A stretch of DNA of 14,071 bases from Bacteroidia bacterium (GTDB lineage Bacteria > Bacteroidota > Bacteroidia > Flavobacteriales > Flavobacteriaceae): contig JAUIAA010000022.1 of NCBI GenBank assembly GCA_030425715.1, forward strand, positions 1 to 14,071. Direction: 5' to 3'. The translations under genes and the position numbers were made by a program. Every line of letters starts with the position of its first letter. The first letter of the stretch is position 1. Below the pieces are notes generated by a model. It saw only the letters and a program-made list of their open reading frames with translations. It did no database searches and was not told where the DNA came from. This document shows positions 1-7,292 of this stretch, in pieces.

Positions 1-581
1 TCTAACATTTCGTGGCGATTGAACATTTCAATTTTACCTCGAGCAATTTGACGGTTCATTGCAGAATAGGCACCCAATAACAATTGTTGCCCAGTTTGTC
101 CTTTGGCATAAAATGTTCTAGATACTAAAACACCTCCAAACGAACGATTGTCTAACAACCCTCCATAATCCCTTGCAAATGGCACTCCTTGGGCTACACA
201 TTGGTCAATAATATTTGCAGATACTTCTGCCAAACGGTGCACATTTGCTTCACGCGAACGATAATCTCCTCCTTTAACCGTATCGTAAAACAATCGATAA
301 GTAGAATCTCCATCTCCTTGGTAATTTTTTGCTGCGTTAATTCCGCCTTGAGCGGCAATAGAATGCGCTCTACGAGGAGAATCTTGGTAACAAAATGCTT
401 TTACATTATAGCCTAATTCTGCCAAAGTTGCTGCGGCAGAACCTCCTGCTAAACCTGTACCAACCACAATTACATCAATAGATCTTTTGTTTGCTGGGTT
501 TACTAAATTGATTTTATCTTTGTAAGTAGTCCATTTATCTTTTAATGGTCCTTTAGGTATTTTTGAGTTTAAAGTCGTCAT
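1..581 (-). CDS. sdhA: Succinate dehydrogenase flavoprotein subunit (partial, N-terminal 193 residues)
   Basis: Catalytic subunit of respiratory complex II: oxidises succinate to fumarate and passes electrons to FAD, then to the iron-sulphur subunit, on the cytoplasmic face of the inner membrane. The reading frame opens at 581 and stays open to the left edge, so the C-terminal part is missing from the window. A Rossmann dinucleotide-binding motif (VVGTGLAGGSAA, about residues 39-50) is followed by RRAHSIAAQGGINA (70-83), in which H73 is the expected covalent FAD attachment site. The GDGDSTYRLFYDTVKGGDY stretch and the later GGLLDNRSFGGVLVSRTF segment are typical of the SdhA/FrdA family. It lies 7 bases downstream of sdhC and is clearly in the same operon; sdhB would be expected beyond the left edge. 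Identity is very secure; calling it SDH rather than fumarate reductase rests on lineage. Confidence 0.96.
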   Translation of the reverse strand, partial: MTTLNSKIPKGPLKDKWTTYKDKINLVNPANKRSIDVIVVGTGLAGGSAAATLAELGYNVKAFCYQDSPRRAHSIAAQGGINAAKNYQGDGDSTYRLFYDTVKGGDYRSREANVHRLAEVSANIIDQCVAQGVPFARDYGGLLDNRSFGGVLVSRTFYAKGQTGQQLLLGAYSAMNRQIARGKIEMFNRHEML

Positions 582-588
582 AAGTTGA

Positions 589-1266
589 TTAATGGTTTAA
601 GTGATGGTAAAGTGCGATAAAAATAAATCCTAATGGAATAATATAAGCATATGCTTTACCAATATTTTGTAATGTTTTCTTTTGTGATGCACTGCCTCCC
701 ATAGATTGGAATGCTGAAGTAAACCCATGTAATAGATGTAAAATTAAAAATACAAATGCAATTACATATGCACCTACTCTTATTGGGTTTTCAAATTTGT
801 GGTGTAATTCTGTAAAGTATCTCAATCCTTCTACCCCTTCCATCGTTCCCGACCAATCTCCTTGAATAAATTTGGTATTGATTTCAGGAATCCAAAAATC
901 AATAAAATGTAAAATCATAAAAGCCAAAATGGCCAATCCGCTATAAATCATATTTCTACTCATCCAAGTAGAATTTGCAGCACCATTATTTTTGACATAC
1001 TTCACACTTCTTGCGCTTTTATTTTTGATTTCTAAAACAAACCCCATTACAAAATGAAATACCACACCAAATATCAACACGGGTTGTAACCCGAATTGAA
1101 TTAAGGGATTGGTTCCCATAAAATGAGATACTTCGTTAAATAAATCTGGGTTGAAAACTGATAAGATGTTTATAGCAAAATGCTGCAATAAAAAAAACAT
1201 TAAAAAAAAGGCCGAAAGTGCCATGGCTACTTTCCTGCCAATTGATGAAGATAAAAATCCGCTCAT
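589..1266 (-). CDS. sdhC: Succinate dehydrogenase cytochrome b558 subunit (membrane anchor)
   Basis: 225-residue membrane anchor of complex II that carries haem b and passes electrons to menaquinone. Five hydrophobic helices are visible at about residues 15-36, 58-80, 106-124, 164-186 and 203-222, the fold of the single-anchor, di-haem SdhC/FrdC family known from Bacillus subtilis and Wolinella. Histidines H29, H71, H120 and H177 sit one in each of the first four helices, matching the four axial haem ligands of that family. It is the first gene of the sdhC-sdhA operon, with sdhA starting 7 bases after its stop. A TATCTTTG -7 element lies 25 bases upstream of the start, supporting the chosen ATG. 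No SdhD-like second anchor is seen, as expected for this type. Confidence 0.95.
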   Translation of the reverse strand: MSGFLSSSIGRKVAMALSAFFLMFFLLQHFAINILSVFNPDLFNEVSHFMGTNPLIQFGLQPVLIFGVVFHFVMGFVLEIKNKSARSVKYVKNNGAANSTWMSRNMIYSGLAILAFMILHFIDFWIPEINTKFIQGDWSGTMEGVEGLRYFTELHHKFENPIRVGAYVIAFVFLILHLLHGFTSAFQSMGGSASQKKTLQNIGKAYAYIIPLGFIFIALYHHLNH

Positions 1267-1291
1267 GTTGGTTTAATTTTTCACAAAGTTA

Positions 1292-1299
1292 CAAAGATA
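1292..1299 (-). promoter_or_regulatory. Bacteroidota -7 promoter element for sdhC
   Basis: Read on the minus strand this is TATCTTTG, an exact match to the TAnnTTTG element used by the primary sigma factor in Bacteroidota. It is 25 bases upstream of the sdhC start. A TTG lies about 14 bases further upstream, closer than the usual 17-23, so the -33 half is uncertain. Confidence 0.6.
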
Positions 1300-1332
1300 T
1301 TGTTTTTTGAAAACAATTTAGTATGGCGAACT

Positions 1333-1369
1333 TCGCTCTAAATTTCAATAAAATGTTAATTTAGAACGA
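1333..1369. repeat. Imperfect inverted repeat in the sdhC / sigma-factor divergent region
   Basis: Arms TCGCTCTAAATT (1333-1344) and AATTTAGAACGA (1358-1369) are reverse complements apart from one position, separated by a 13-base AT-rich spacer. No T-run follows, so it is not an intrinsic terminator. It lies 66-102 bases upstream of the sigma-factor ATG and on the upstream side of the sdhC promoter, so it could be an operator or an RNA hairpin. A shorter palindrome, GCGAACTTCGC (1326-1336), overlaps its left arm. No binding protein can be named. Confidence 0.45.
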
Positions 1370-1434
1370 GTACAAATAACTTTTCTCTGTTAATTTTAAC
1401 ATCATTATATTTACCATTCAAACAATATGCATCA

Positions 1435-2004
1435 ATGGCAAATGCCCAAAAACATACCTTAAATCCTGAAAATTGGATTGATCTTTATGCCGATTACCTT
1501 TTTAATTATGCCATAACAAGAGTGGATAGTCATGACTTAGCCAAGGATTTGGTACAAGAAACTTTTTTTTCTGGCATCAAAGGCAAAGATAATTTTAGAG
1601 GTCAAGCCTCTGAAAGAACTTGGCTAGTATCTATTTTAAAACGCAAAATTATCGACCAGTATAGAAAAATAAATTCTGCAAAAGGGCAGAAGGAAGTACG
1701 CATGAATTTTTACGACGATGGGGAGAGAAAAGGGCGTTGGATTGAAGAAAGAGCCCCTACAAATTGGGGAAATGAAGCCGATAAGAAGATTGAAAATGCC
1801 GAACTTAAAACTACTTTAGAAAAATGCATTGCCAATTTACCCGAAAAACATAAAATGGTTTTTTTGCTAAAAACCGTTCAAAATTTTGAAACAGAAGAAA
1901 TTTGTAATGAGTTGGATATCTCTGCGTCAAATTTATGGGTAATTGTACATCGTGCTAGACTACAATTAAGAAAATGCTTAGAAGAAAATTGGTTTAAAAA
2001 TTAA
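1435..2004 (+). CDS. ECF-like sigma-70 family RNA polymerase sigma factor
   Basis: 189-residue alternative sigma factor made of only regions 2 and 4, as in ECF sigma factors. Region 2 spans about residues 15-80: DLVQETFF (38-45) is the core-binding 2.2 part, and FRGQASERTWLVSILKRKII (54-73) covers the -10 melting and recognition parts. A charged linker of about 40 residues (80-120) follows. Region 4 spans about 120-185, with the LPEKHKMVF turn (135-143) and a helix-turn-helix ending in ISASNLWVIVHRARLQLRK (162-180), which recognises the -35 element. There is no C-terminal extension. The next gene starts 4 bases after the stop and encodes a zinc-finger anti-sigma factor, so the two are co-expressed and the sigma factor is probably held inactive by its partner. 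I could not find a convincing primary or autoregulated promoter; TATATTTA at 1406-1413 is a one-mismatch -7 candidate. Target genes are unknown. Confidence 0.92.
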   Translation: MANAQKHTLNPENWIDLYADYLFNYAITRVDSHDLAKDLVQETFFSGIKGKDNFRGQASERTWLVSILKRKIIDQYRKINSAKGQKEVRMNFYDDGERKGRWIEERAPTNWGNEADKKIENAELKTTLEKCIANLPEKHKMVFLLKTVQNFETEEICNELDISASNLWVIVHRARLQLRKCLEENWFKN

Positions 2005-2008
2005 AATT

Positions 2009-2272
2009 ATGGGGAGTAAATTTAAAATTAATTGTGACGAAGCCACTACAATTTGTAACAAAAATCAATATGGGGAAGCAAGCTTTTATGAAAAATTAAA
2101 ACTGAGCTTTCATATTATATTTTGTAAACTTTGTAAAACGTACTCTAATCAAAATAACTTACTTACTAAAATTTTTGGCAATTATGCTGCCCAATGCACA
2201 GAAAAAGAAACCTTAAGCCCGGAAGAAAAATTGACCTTACAAAAACAAGTCAATCAAAAGTTAGGGTTATAA
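2009..2272 (+). CDS. Minimal soluble zinc-binding anti-sigma factor (zf-HC2/ZAS type)
   Basis: 87-residue protein directly downstream of the sigma factor. It carries H35-x3-C39-x2-C42 within EKLKLSFHIIFCKLCKTYSN (28-47) and an upstream C9, which together form the C...H-x3-C-x2-C ligand set of zinc-binding anti-sigma factors. The spacing from C9 to H35 is 26 residues, the same as C11 to H37 in Streptomyces RsrA. Extra cysteines are C16 and C63. The context KLxLxxHxxxCxxCxxYxxQ also resembles short zf-HC2 anti-sigma proteins of proteobacteria. No transmembrane helix is visible, so it should act in the cytoplasm by binding the neighbouring sigma factor. Oxidation-driven zinc release, as in RsrA, is an inference from the ligands. 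Its last part (about 70-87) is charged and coil-like. The family call is strong; the signal it senses is unknown. Confidence 0.8.
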   Translation: MGSKFKINCDEATTICNKNQYGEASFYEKLKLSFHIIFCKLCKTYSNQNNLLTKIFGNYAAQCTEKETLSPEEKLTLQKQVNQKLGL

Positions 2273-2330
2273 CCAATATTTAAATAATAGAGAAAAAGGG
2301 CACTTTTACAAATCACAAAAAATAAATATA

Positions 2331-2364
2331 AAAGCAGTTTTGAAAATTCAAAGCTGCTTTTTTT
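2331..2364 (+). terminator. Strong intrinsic terminator after the sigma/anti-sigma operon
   Basis: Arms AAAGCAGTTTTGAA (2331-2344) and TTCAAAGCTGCTTT (2347-2360) pair over 14 positions with one G-U wobble, followed by seven consecutive T residues (2358-2364). The hairpin begins 58 bases after the anti-sigma stop. Its right end runs directly into the next gene's -7 element. Confidence 0.85.
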
Positions 2365-2371
2365 ATCTTTG
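2339..2371 (+). promoter_or_regulatory. Promoter of the cardiolipin synthase operon
   Basis: TTTG at 2339-2342, a 21-base spacer, then TATCTTTG at 2364-2371: a full match to the Flavobacterium TTG-N17-23-TAnnTTTG pattern. The -7 element ends 20 bases before the cls ATG. The -33 element lies inside the preceding terminator hairpin, so terminator and promoter share DNA. Confidence 0.7.
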
Positions 2372-2391
2372 GACAGATTGCACCGTTTTAT

Positions 2392-3822
2392 ATGATAGAA
2401 ATACTTAACAATATCAAACCCTTTGTTTTAATTGCTTATTACCTTATTGTAAGTGTTCTTATTTTTCAAATTATTATCGACAATAAAAAACCAGAAAAAT
2501 CTTTTGCCTATATATTTCTGTTATTGTTATTTCCGGTTGGGGGCATATTTCTCTATTTTTTATTGGGTGTACATTACCAAAAAAACAAATATTATTCTCG
2601 TAAAAGACTATATAGCAGCACCTTATTAGATAAAAAAAAGGTAAAAAAGGATCCTAAACTTTTATTACCACCACATAAATTACCTAATCTTTTCTATCGC
2701 AATGAAGAAGTTAGTTTTACTACAGAAAATGAAATCCAGTTTTTGGTAAATGGGGAAGAAAAATTTCCAGAATTGATCAAGGCTTTGCAAAACGCAAAAA
2801 AGCATATTCACATAGGGTATTATATTTTTAATGATACCGATGTTATTGGCCAAAAAATAATTAACATCCTATATAAAAAAGCTACAGAAGGCGTAAAAAT
2901 TAGAATTATTTACGATGATGTTGGTAGTTCTTTTTCTAAAAAAAGTATCCAAAAACTACAAGCGCATAACATAGAGATTTTTCCTTATTTACCTGTGTTT
3001 TTTTCAAAGTTAGCACATAAAGCAAATTATAGAAACCATAGAAAAATTGTAATTATTGATAACGAAATTGGCTTTGTTGGCGGTATAAATATTTCCGACA
3101 AATACATAAATCCCAATAAATTCAATTTATATTGGAGAGATTCACATATGCTCTTTAAAGGAGAAGCTGTTAAAGACTTACAGTTTATTTTTATTAGCGA
3201 TTGGTACTTTGTTAGCAAAAAGGAAATTTCGATACACGAATTGCAATCTACCAACACTTTTACACCTACAAAACCTACACCCATGTGTATTTTAAGTGGC
3301 GAATACGGTGCTAGTAATGAAAGTATTATGGAGGCCTTTTTTAGTATGATTACCAATGCCAATAAAGAAATTTTAATAACTACTCCTTATTTTTTGCCCA
3401 ACGAATCCATATTTAATGCTTTAAAAATTACGAGTAAAAGTGGGGTAAAAATCAAGCTGATTATTCCTAAACATACCGATATAAAAACCGCATATTTCGC
3501 ATCGCAAACTTATTTAAAGGAGTTATTGGAGTGCGGCGTAGAAGTATATTATTACACCAAAGGAATGATACATGCCAAAACAATGGTTATTGATGGTTAT
3601 ATTTGTACTATTGGTAGCGCAAATTTTGATTACCGCAGCTTTAATTTAAATGCTGAAGTGAATGCTTTCATTGTTGATAAAGAGGCTGGAGCCGAATTAA
3701 AAGCGCAATTTAATGAAGATTTAAAAAATACTTATTTGTTAAAAATGACCGAATTAAAAGCTAGGAAATGGTATGTAAAATTAACCTGCTCTATTGCTAG
3801 ATTATTCGCTCCTGTATTATAA
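2392..3822 (+). CDS. cls: Cardiolipin synthase (phospholipase D superfamily)
   Basis: 476-residue membrane enzyme that condenses two phosphatidylglycerol molecules into cardiolipin and glycerol. Two N-terminal membrane helices (about 10-28 and 38-60, the second including FPVGGIFLYFLLG) match the PLDc_N region of bacterial Cls. Two HKD motifs follow: H216-x-K218-x4-D223 in HRKIVIIDNEIGFVGG, and H394-x-K396-x4-D401 in HAKTMVIDGYICTIGSANFD. These supply the catalytic histidines, one forming the phosphatidyl-enzyme intermediate. Length and arrangement are those of ClsA-type enzymes. The gene has its own promoter right after a terminator and heads a tight cluster with an O-methyltransferase (5-base gap) and a polysaccharide deacetylase. 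A paralogue of broader PLD specificity cannot be excluded, but the N-terminal helices argue for Cls. Confidence 0.94.
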   Translation: MIEILNNIKPFVLIAYYLIVSVLIFQIIIDNKKPEKSFAYIFLLLLFPVGGIFLYFLLGVHYQKNKYYSRKRLYSSTLLDKKKVKKDPKLLLPPHKLPNLFYRNEEVSFTTENEIQFLVNGEEKFPELIKALQNAKKHIHIGYYIFNDTDVIGQKIINILYKKATEGVKIRIIYDDVGSSFSKKSIQKLQAHNIEIFPYLPVFFSKLAHKANYRNHRKIVIIDNEIGFVGGINISDKYINPNKFNLYWRDSHMLFKGEAVKDLQFIFISDWYFVSKKEISIHELQSTNTFTPTKPTPMCILSGEYGASNESIMEAFFSMITNANKEILITTPYFLPNESIFNALKITSKSGVKIKLIIPKHTDIKTAYFASQTYLKELLECGVEVYYYTKGMIHAKTMVIDGYICTIGSANFDYRSFNLNAEVNAFIVDKEAGAELKAQFNEDLKNTYLLKMTELKARKWYVKLTCSIARLFAPVL

Positions 3823-3827
3823 AAATT

Positions 3828-4469
3828 ATGGATTTTATACCAGAAAAAATAGCCGATTATGTTGCAAAATATTCAGAAAACGAACCTGAACTGTTAGAAC
3901 AACTCAATAAAGAAACTTGGCAAAAAATATTGGCTCCCAGAATGTTAAGTGGGCACTTTCAAGGGCGATTACTGGCTCTGTTGTCTAAAATTTTATCTCC
4001 TAAAAATATTTTAGAAATAGGAACCTATACGGGTTATGCCACTCTTTGCTTAGCCGAAGGAATACAAAAAGAGGGTACCATTCATACCATAGATTGTAAT
4101 GAAGAACTACAAGAAATTCAGCAAAAATATTTTAAAAAATCTAATTTCTCTAAACAAATAAAAGCCCATGTAGGTAATGCTTTAGCAGTTATTGCTAATT
4201 TAAATACTACCTTCGACTTGGTATTTATAGATGCCGATAAAGAAAATTACAGCAACTATTTTCATGCTATTTTACCTAAGATGAATAAAGGCGGAATCAT
4301 TTTATCTGACAATGTTTTATGGAGCGGAAAAGTGGTAGAAAAAGCAAATCCCAAAGATATAGATACTATTGCATTACAGGAATACAATCAATTACTGAAA
4401 GAAGATCCTAGAGTAGAAACGATTGTACTGCCTATTCGTGATGGTTTAAGTGTAAGCCGAATAATCTAA
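3828..4469 (+). CDS. Class I SAM-dependent O-methyltransferase (COMT-like family)
   Basis: 213-residue soluble methyltransferase. ILEIGTYTGYATLCLAEG (61-78) is the SAM-binding motif I; IHTID (85-89) ends the second strand with the acidic residue that usually contacts the SAM ribose. LVFIDADKENY (131-141) and LSDNVLWSG (159-167) supply the divalent metal-binding acidic and Asn residues (about D135, D161, N162) of the cation-dependent O-methyltransferase family (Methyltransf_3), which includes catechol and caffeoyl-CoA methyltransferases. The substrate, probably a catechol-like or small phenolic compound, cannot be told from sequence. It sits between cls (5-base gap) and the deacetylase gene (6-base gap), so it is probably co-transcribed with them, although no shared pathway is obvious. 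Confidence 0.9.
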   Translation: MDFIPEKIADYVAKYSENEPELLEQLNKETWQKILAPRMLSGHFQGRLLALLSKILSPKNILEIGTYTGYATLCLAEGIQKEGTIHTIDCNEELQEIQQKYFKKSNFSKQIKAHVGNALAVIANLNTTFDLVFIDADKENYSNYFHAILPKMNKGGIILSDNVLWSGKVVEKANPKDIDTIALQEYNQLLKEDPRVETIVLPIRDGLSVSRII

Positions 4470-4475
4470 TTAGCT

Positions 4476-5423
4476 GTGAATTATAAAATCCAAAATTGGT
4501 TTACCACCATATTCATTTATGTACTAATATCAGTACAATTGTTTGCGCAAAACAAAAAAATATGCATCACCGTAGATGATTTACCAACGGTTTCTTATGG
4601 TTTAAATACACCTGAATTTAATTTAAAATTAACACAAAACATTGTAAAAGCCTTTAAGGCTTATAATGTACCAGCCATTGGGTATGTAAATGAGCAAAAG
4701 CTTTATAACAATAGTAAACTGGTTAAAAGCAGTGTCGCTTTATTAGAATTATGGCTTCAAAACGGAATGGAATTAGGAAACCATACTTATGCACATATAG
4801 ATTTTCACCGCTCAACTTTCAATGCATATACTTCTAATATTATTAAAGGAGAAAAAATTACTAAGCAATTGGCAAAAAAATACAATACCAAACTACAATA
4901 TTTTAGACACCCTTACCTTAGAATTGGTTTGCGTGCTTCACAGGCAGATTCTTTAAACCTGTTCTTACAAAAACATGGCTATATCCCTGCTCCTGTAACC
5001 ATTGATAACGACGATTATTTGTTTGCCTACGCTTATAGTAAAGCTTTTTCAAAAAAAGATACCACCCTTATGAAAACCATTGGGAAGGACTATATTACCT
5101 ATATGGAGCAAAAACTTTTGTACTTTGAAAATCAATCCATAAAACTATTTAACAGGAACATTAGTCAAACTTTATTAATTCATGCCAATTTACTGAACTC
5201 CAAATATTTAAATGAGTTACTCGCCATGATTCAATCACATGGGTACAACTTTGTTTCTCAAACAGAAATATTACGAGACCCTGCCTACCAAGAGCCTATT
5301 ACCAAATATGGTAATTGGGGAATTTCGTGGATAGATAGGTGGGCATTAAGCCGAGGCAAAAAAGGAGATTTTTTTAAAGGAGATCCAGTTACACCAGAAT
5401 ATATCAAAGAATTAACTAAATAA
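4476..5423 (+). CDS. Secreted polysaccharide deacetylase (NodB-like, CE4 family)
   Basis: 315-residue carbohydrate esterase-like protein. GTG at 4476 is the best start: an in-frame stop lies only 6 bases upstream, and starting there gives a clean signal peptide (hydrophobic about residues 8-22, likely cut after the alanine in QLFA-Q). The NodB domain starts at once. Motif 1 is ITVDDLP (31-37; D34 likely the base, D35 a metal ligand); motif 2 is NHTYAHIDFH (102-111) with metal ligands H103 and H107; motif 3 is YFRHPYLR (142-149); LLIHANLL (233-240) takes the place of the usual C-terminal His motif. The tail ending WGISWIDRW... (281-289) is outside the core. It probably removes acetyl groups from a glycan or peptidoglycan-like substrate in the periplasm or outside; the substrate is unknown. 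Last gene of the cls cluster. Confidence 0.88.
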   Translation: MNYKIQNWFTTIFIYVLISVQLFAQNKKICITVDDLPTVSYGLNTPEFNLKLTQNIVKAFKAYNVPAIGYVNEQKLYNNSKLVKSSVALLELWLQNGMELGNHTYAHIDFHRSTFNAYTSNIIKGEKITKQLAKKYNTKLQYFRHPYLRIGLRASQADSLNLFLQKHGYIPAPVTIDNDDYLFAYAYSKAFSKKDTTLMKTIGKDYITYMEQKLLYFENQSIKLFNRNISQTLLIHANLLNSKYLNELLAMIQSHGYNFVSQTEILRDPAYQEPITKYGNWGISWIDRWALSRGKKGDFFKGDPVTPEYIKELTK

Positions 5424-5439
5424 TTTAAAAGCAGAATGC

Positions 5440-5946
5440 TTATTCTTCTATCCGCACAAGGTTAACATAAAGTTTCTCGTCTTTTTTATTGTTGTTTAAA
5501 ACGTACATCTTAATTGAATCGTAATTATTACTAATGTTCTTTAAAATTCCCCATTTCTTAAACTCATCTTGCTCTTCTTTCTTTAAAAAGATAATAGAAT
5601 CTTGCTCTACTTTATACCAAAACTCATTCAAATGCTCTAATGGTTCATCGGTAAGTTTTTGTGCTAATCTTAGCATATTTTCATTAACCTCAACTGTTCC
5701 TTTACTATTTTCTTCAAAATTTACTTTTAAGTTTAAAGATGAAATAGCAGCACTAGTAATTTTTTTAACAGCATCCAACCACGTGTGTTCTTTTTCATCG
5801 TCAATTTTAAACTGATCTATGGCTGTGGTAACATCTACCTTATATCTACCAATTAATTTATCTTGATCAAATTTTTTTGATTCTATTTTATTACATGCAT
5901 AAATTGTTACGAGTAATATAAACAATCCACATAATTTTCTCATCAT
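5440..5946 (-). CDS. Hypothetical lipoprotein
   Basis: 168-residue protein that I do not recognise. The N-terminus is basic then hydrophobic and ends TIYAC (14-18), a fair signal peptidase II lipobox with C18 as the lipidation site; the IYAC form is slightly off consensus. The mature part starts with a charged linker, then LIGRYKVD (about 31-38), followed by alternating strand-like segments ending IKMYVLNNN and LYVNLVRIEE. A small beta-barrel (lipocalin-like) fold is conceivable but not shown by any motif. Two ATG codons lie in tandem at the start (5946 and 5943). It lies 34 bases downstream of tyrS on the same strand and converges with the deacetylase gene, whose stop is 16 bases away. Read-through from tyrS is likely, since no good promoter is visible between them. 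Confidence 0.75.
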   Translation of the reverse strand: MMRKLCGLFILLVTIYACNKIESKKFDQDKLIGRYKVDVTTAIDQFKIDDEKEHTWLDAVKKITSAAISSLNLKVNFEENSKGTVEVNENMLRLAQKLTDEPLEHLNEFWYKVEQDSIIFLKKEEQDEFKKWGILKNISNNYDSIKMYVLNNNKKDEKLYVNLVRIEE

Positions 5947-5980
5947 CTTGTCTTTTTACAAAGTTTTAAAGTATGGGGTT

Positions 5981-7273
5981 TTATTTTGCTTTTAATAAAA
6001 AATAATTGCGTTTCCCTCTTTGTAATAAGATAAACTTATCTGCAATCAAATCAGCGTTGTCAATCACAAAATCTTCCTTTACTTTTTCTTTATTTACAGA
6101 AATAGAGTTCTCCTTTAAGGCTCTTCTTGCTTCTCCGTTAGATTTTAAAAACCCTGATTTTTCATTTAAGGCACTTACAATATCCAATCCGTTTTCTAAA
6201 TCTGCTTTTAAAATTTCAGCTTGAGGCACTCCTTCAAATACATCCAAAAAAGTCTGCTCATCAAGTGTTTTTAAATCACTTGCCGTAGATTTTCCAAACA
6301 AAATAGAAGAAGCCTTTACGGCGTTATCATAAGCTTCTTTACCATGTGCCATTATGGTAACCTCCTCTCCTACTTTTTTTTGTAGGATTCGCAAATGTGG
6401 AGTCTCTTGATGTTCTACAATCAATTTCTCAATAGTTTCCTTATCTAAAAAGGTGAAAATTTTGATATATCTTTCTACATCGGCATCTGAAGCATTTAAC
6501 CAATATTGATAAAATTTATAAGGAGAAGTTCGCTTAGCATCTAACCAAATATTCCCTCCTTCGGTTTTACCAAATTTAGTGCCATCCGCCTTGGTGATTA
6601 ACGGACTTGTAAGTGCGTAGGCCTTTCCTTGTATTTTACGCCTGATTAATTCTGTACCCGTAGTAATATTTCCCCATTGATCACTTCCACCAATTTGCAA
6701 CATACAATTGTGCTTGCTATACAGATGTAAAAAATCATAACCCTGAATCAATTGGTAAGTAAACTCTGTAAAGCTCATTCCTTCCTTTGCTTCGGTATTC
6801 AATCTGTTTTTTACAGAATCTTTTGCCATCATATAATTTACAGTAATATGCTTGCCAATATCTCTGGCAAAATCTAAAAACGAAAGGTTTTTCATCCAAT
6901 CGTAGTTATTTACCAATTCTGCCGCATTACTAGCATCACTTGAAAAATCGATAAAGCGCTCCAAGGTTGCCTTAACACCTGCTATATTTTTATTTAAAGC
7001 TTCTTCATCTAACAAATTTCGCTCCGCTGATCTTCCCGAGGGGTCGCCAATCATTCCTGTGGCTCCTCCCACCAAGGCAATTGGTTTATGCCCAAATTTT
7101 TGCAAATGCATCAACAAAATAATCTGTACCAAACTACCAATATGCAAAGAGTCTGCTGTAGGATCAAATCCAATATATGCTGAGGTTTGCTCTTTTAGCA
7201 ATTGTTCTTCAGTACCAGGCATAATATTATGTAATAGCCCTCTCCAAGTTAATTCTTCTACGAAATTTTTCAT
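5981..7273 (-). CDS. tyrS: Tyrosyl-tRNA synthetase
   Basis: 430-residue class I aminoacyl-tRNA synthetase that charges tRNA-Tyr. The HIGH motif is HIGS (44-47). ATP and tyrosine pocket residues lie in GGATGMIGDPSGRSAER (69-85) and GGSDQWGN (195-202). The KMSKS loop appears as KFGKT (233-237), the common bacterial TyrRS variant. An S4-type RNA-binding domain fills the C-terminus (about 360-425, including GEARRALKENSISVN). The frame is open further upstream to an ATG at 7360, but I chose the ATG at 7273: it gives the usual length and N-terminus (MKNFVEELTWRG), and a TATCTTTG promoter element at 7293-7300 lies inside the longer frame. Stand-alone housekeeping gene, followed by a lipoprotein gene. 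Confidence 0.97.
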   Translation of the reverse strand: MKNFVEELTWRGLLHNIMPGTEEQLLKEQTSAYIGFDPTADSLHIGSLVQIILLMHLQKFGHKPIALVGGATGMIGDPSGRSAERNLLDEEALNKNIAGVKATLERFIDFSSDASNAAELVNNYDWMKNLSFLDFARDIGKHITVNYMMAKDSVKNRLNTEAKEGMSFTEFTYQLIQGYDFLHLYSKHNCMLQIGGSDQWGNITTGTELIRRKIQGKAYALTSPLITKADGTKFGKTEGGNIWLDAKRTSPYKFYQYWLNASDADVERYIKIFTFLDKETIEKLIVEHQETPHLRILQKKVGEEVTIMAHGKEAYDNAVKASSILFGKSTASDLKTLDEQTFLDVFEGVPQAEILKADLENGLDIVSALNEKSGFLKSNGEARRALKENSISVNKEKVKEDFVIDNADLIADKFILLQRGKRNYFLLKAK

Positions 7274-7292
7274 CTTTATCACAAAATTTTGG

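Noticed and set aside
189..416. Plus-strand open frame of 75 codons
   Set aside because: It is antisense to the strongly conserved FAD-binding region of sdhA and its translation resembles no protein family.
1364..1393. GAAC ... GTTAA as an ECF-type autoregulated promoter before the sigma gene
   Set aside because: The spacer of 21 bases is too long for a typical ECF promoter and the -10 match is weak.
3027..3362. Minus-strand open frame of 111 codons
   Set aside because: Antisense to cls across the first HKD motif and the region after it; a shadow of AT-rich coding sequence.
5429..5441. Hairpin AAGCA-GAA-TGCTT between the convergent deacetylase and lipoprotein genes
   Set aside because: Only five base pairs, AT-rich and without a T-run; too weak to call a terminator.
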